A DNA stretch of 5,879 nt from an uncultured Bacteroidales bacterium (lineage in GTDB: Bacteria > Bacteroidota > Bacteroidia > Bacteroidales > UBA932). Position numbers and translations under genes: made by a program. Shown piece after piece: positions 5,783 through 5,879 of the stretch (position 1 is its first letter; every line of letters starts with the position of its first letter). The stretch is taken from assembly GCA_934702165.1 (NCBI GenBank), contig CAKUYG010000134.1, positions 1-5,879 on the forward strand, written 5' to 3'. Under the pieces are notes generated by a model. The model searched no databases. It saw only the letters and a program-made list of their open reading frames with translations, and was not told where the DNA came from.

Positions 5783-5879
5783 TGATTCTATCAAAATAAT
5801 TCTCCAATGACTCTTTAACCATTTTTTCAATGGTCTCCTCTAATAGTTGGTTTGTATTTCCATATATCGGGTATTGTAG
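5775..5879 (-). CDS. C-terminal end of an unidentified protein (truncated by window)
   Basis: The frame is open from the right edge and gives 34 residues, ending TNQLLEETIEKMVKESLENY then FDRINE, before TAG at 5777-5775. The acidic amphipathic helix looks like genuine protein. The stop lies inside the start of the next gene (ATGAATAG), an arrangement typical of co-transcribed, translationally coupled genes. Base composition is AT-rich like its neighbour. The downstream gene is in the same frame after this TAG, so a nonsense mutation joining the two is an alternative, but the residues just after the stop (CHYCDAFVSNFF) look less natural. Identity needs the sequence to the right. Confidence 0.45.
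   Translation of the reverse strand, partial: LQYPIYGNTNQLLEETIEKMVKESLENYFDRINE

Noticed and set aside
5636..5830. 64-aa frame with a transmembrane-like segment starting at TTG 5830
   Set aside because: Its first part overlaps the end of the right-edge gene and its last part is out of frame with the protein-like sequence. Only the stretch from ATG 5782 to the T8 run is likely real, as the signal peptide of the broken gene.
1..5879. CRISPR arrays, tRNA or rRNA genes, insertion sequences
   Set aside because: No regularly spaced repeats, no cloverleaf-like segments, no transposase frames and no terminal inverted repeats were seen.

Overview
The window looks like a chromosomal piece of a Bacteroidota genome, most likely order Bacteroidales. 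The evidence is Bacteroidota-type -7 boxes (TAnnTTTG), the gene order small membrane protein - mutL - rhomboid - tsaC, a MutL with a divergent C-terminal domain, and the near absence of Shine-Dalgarno sequences. The core genes are GC-rich (101 of 180 bases, 56 %, by hand count over 1501-1680). This fits a moderately GC-rich gut-type member, but the genus cannot be read from this window.

Core part (1-4242). The 3' end of an outer-membrane beta-barrel gene (1-273, +) runs tail-to-tail into ispF (270-749, -), and the two share a CTAG palindrome in which each strand reads its own TAG stop. A near-symmetric 60-bp divergent region (750-809) separates ispF from a rightward four-gene operon: a 100-aa C-terminally anchored membrane protein, mutL, a rhomboid protease, and a TsaC/YrdC threonylcarbamoyl-AMP synthase. 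The genes are packed tightly (TAATG overlaps at 1110-1114 and 3638-3642, and a 3-nt gap at 2930-2932). The operon combines mismatch repair, intramembrane proteolysis and tRNA t6A synthesis; it looks like a conserved housekeeping neighbourhood rather than one pathway.

Accessory part (4279-5879, all on the - strand). Gene content and composition change here. Transcription runs leftward from the right edge through (a) the C-terminal 34 codons of an unidentified gene, (b) a small secreted or lipoprotein-like gene whose reading frame breaks at an eight-T run, (c) a 5'-truncated fragment resembling the tip of a polymorphic toxin, and (d) an intact 294-aa protein with two CxxC zinc-ribbon units that looks like an internally duplicated immunity-type protein. 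GC falls to 32 % at the right edge (57 of 179 bases in 5701-5879). I read this as the decayed tail of a toxin/immunity locus lying against the housekeeping block: broken modules upstream and one intact putative immunity gene at the end. The toxin and immunity roles are inferred from architecture and context, not from recognised family membership.
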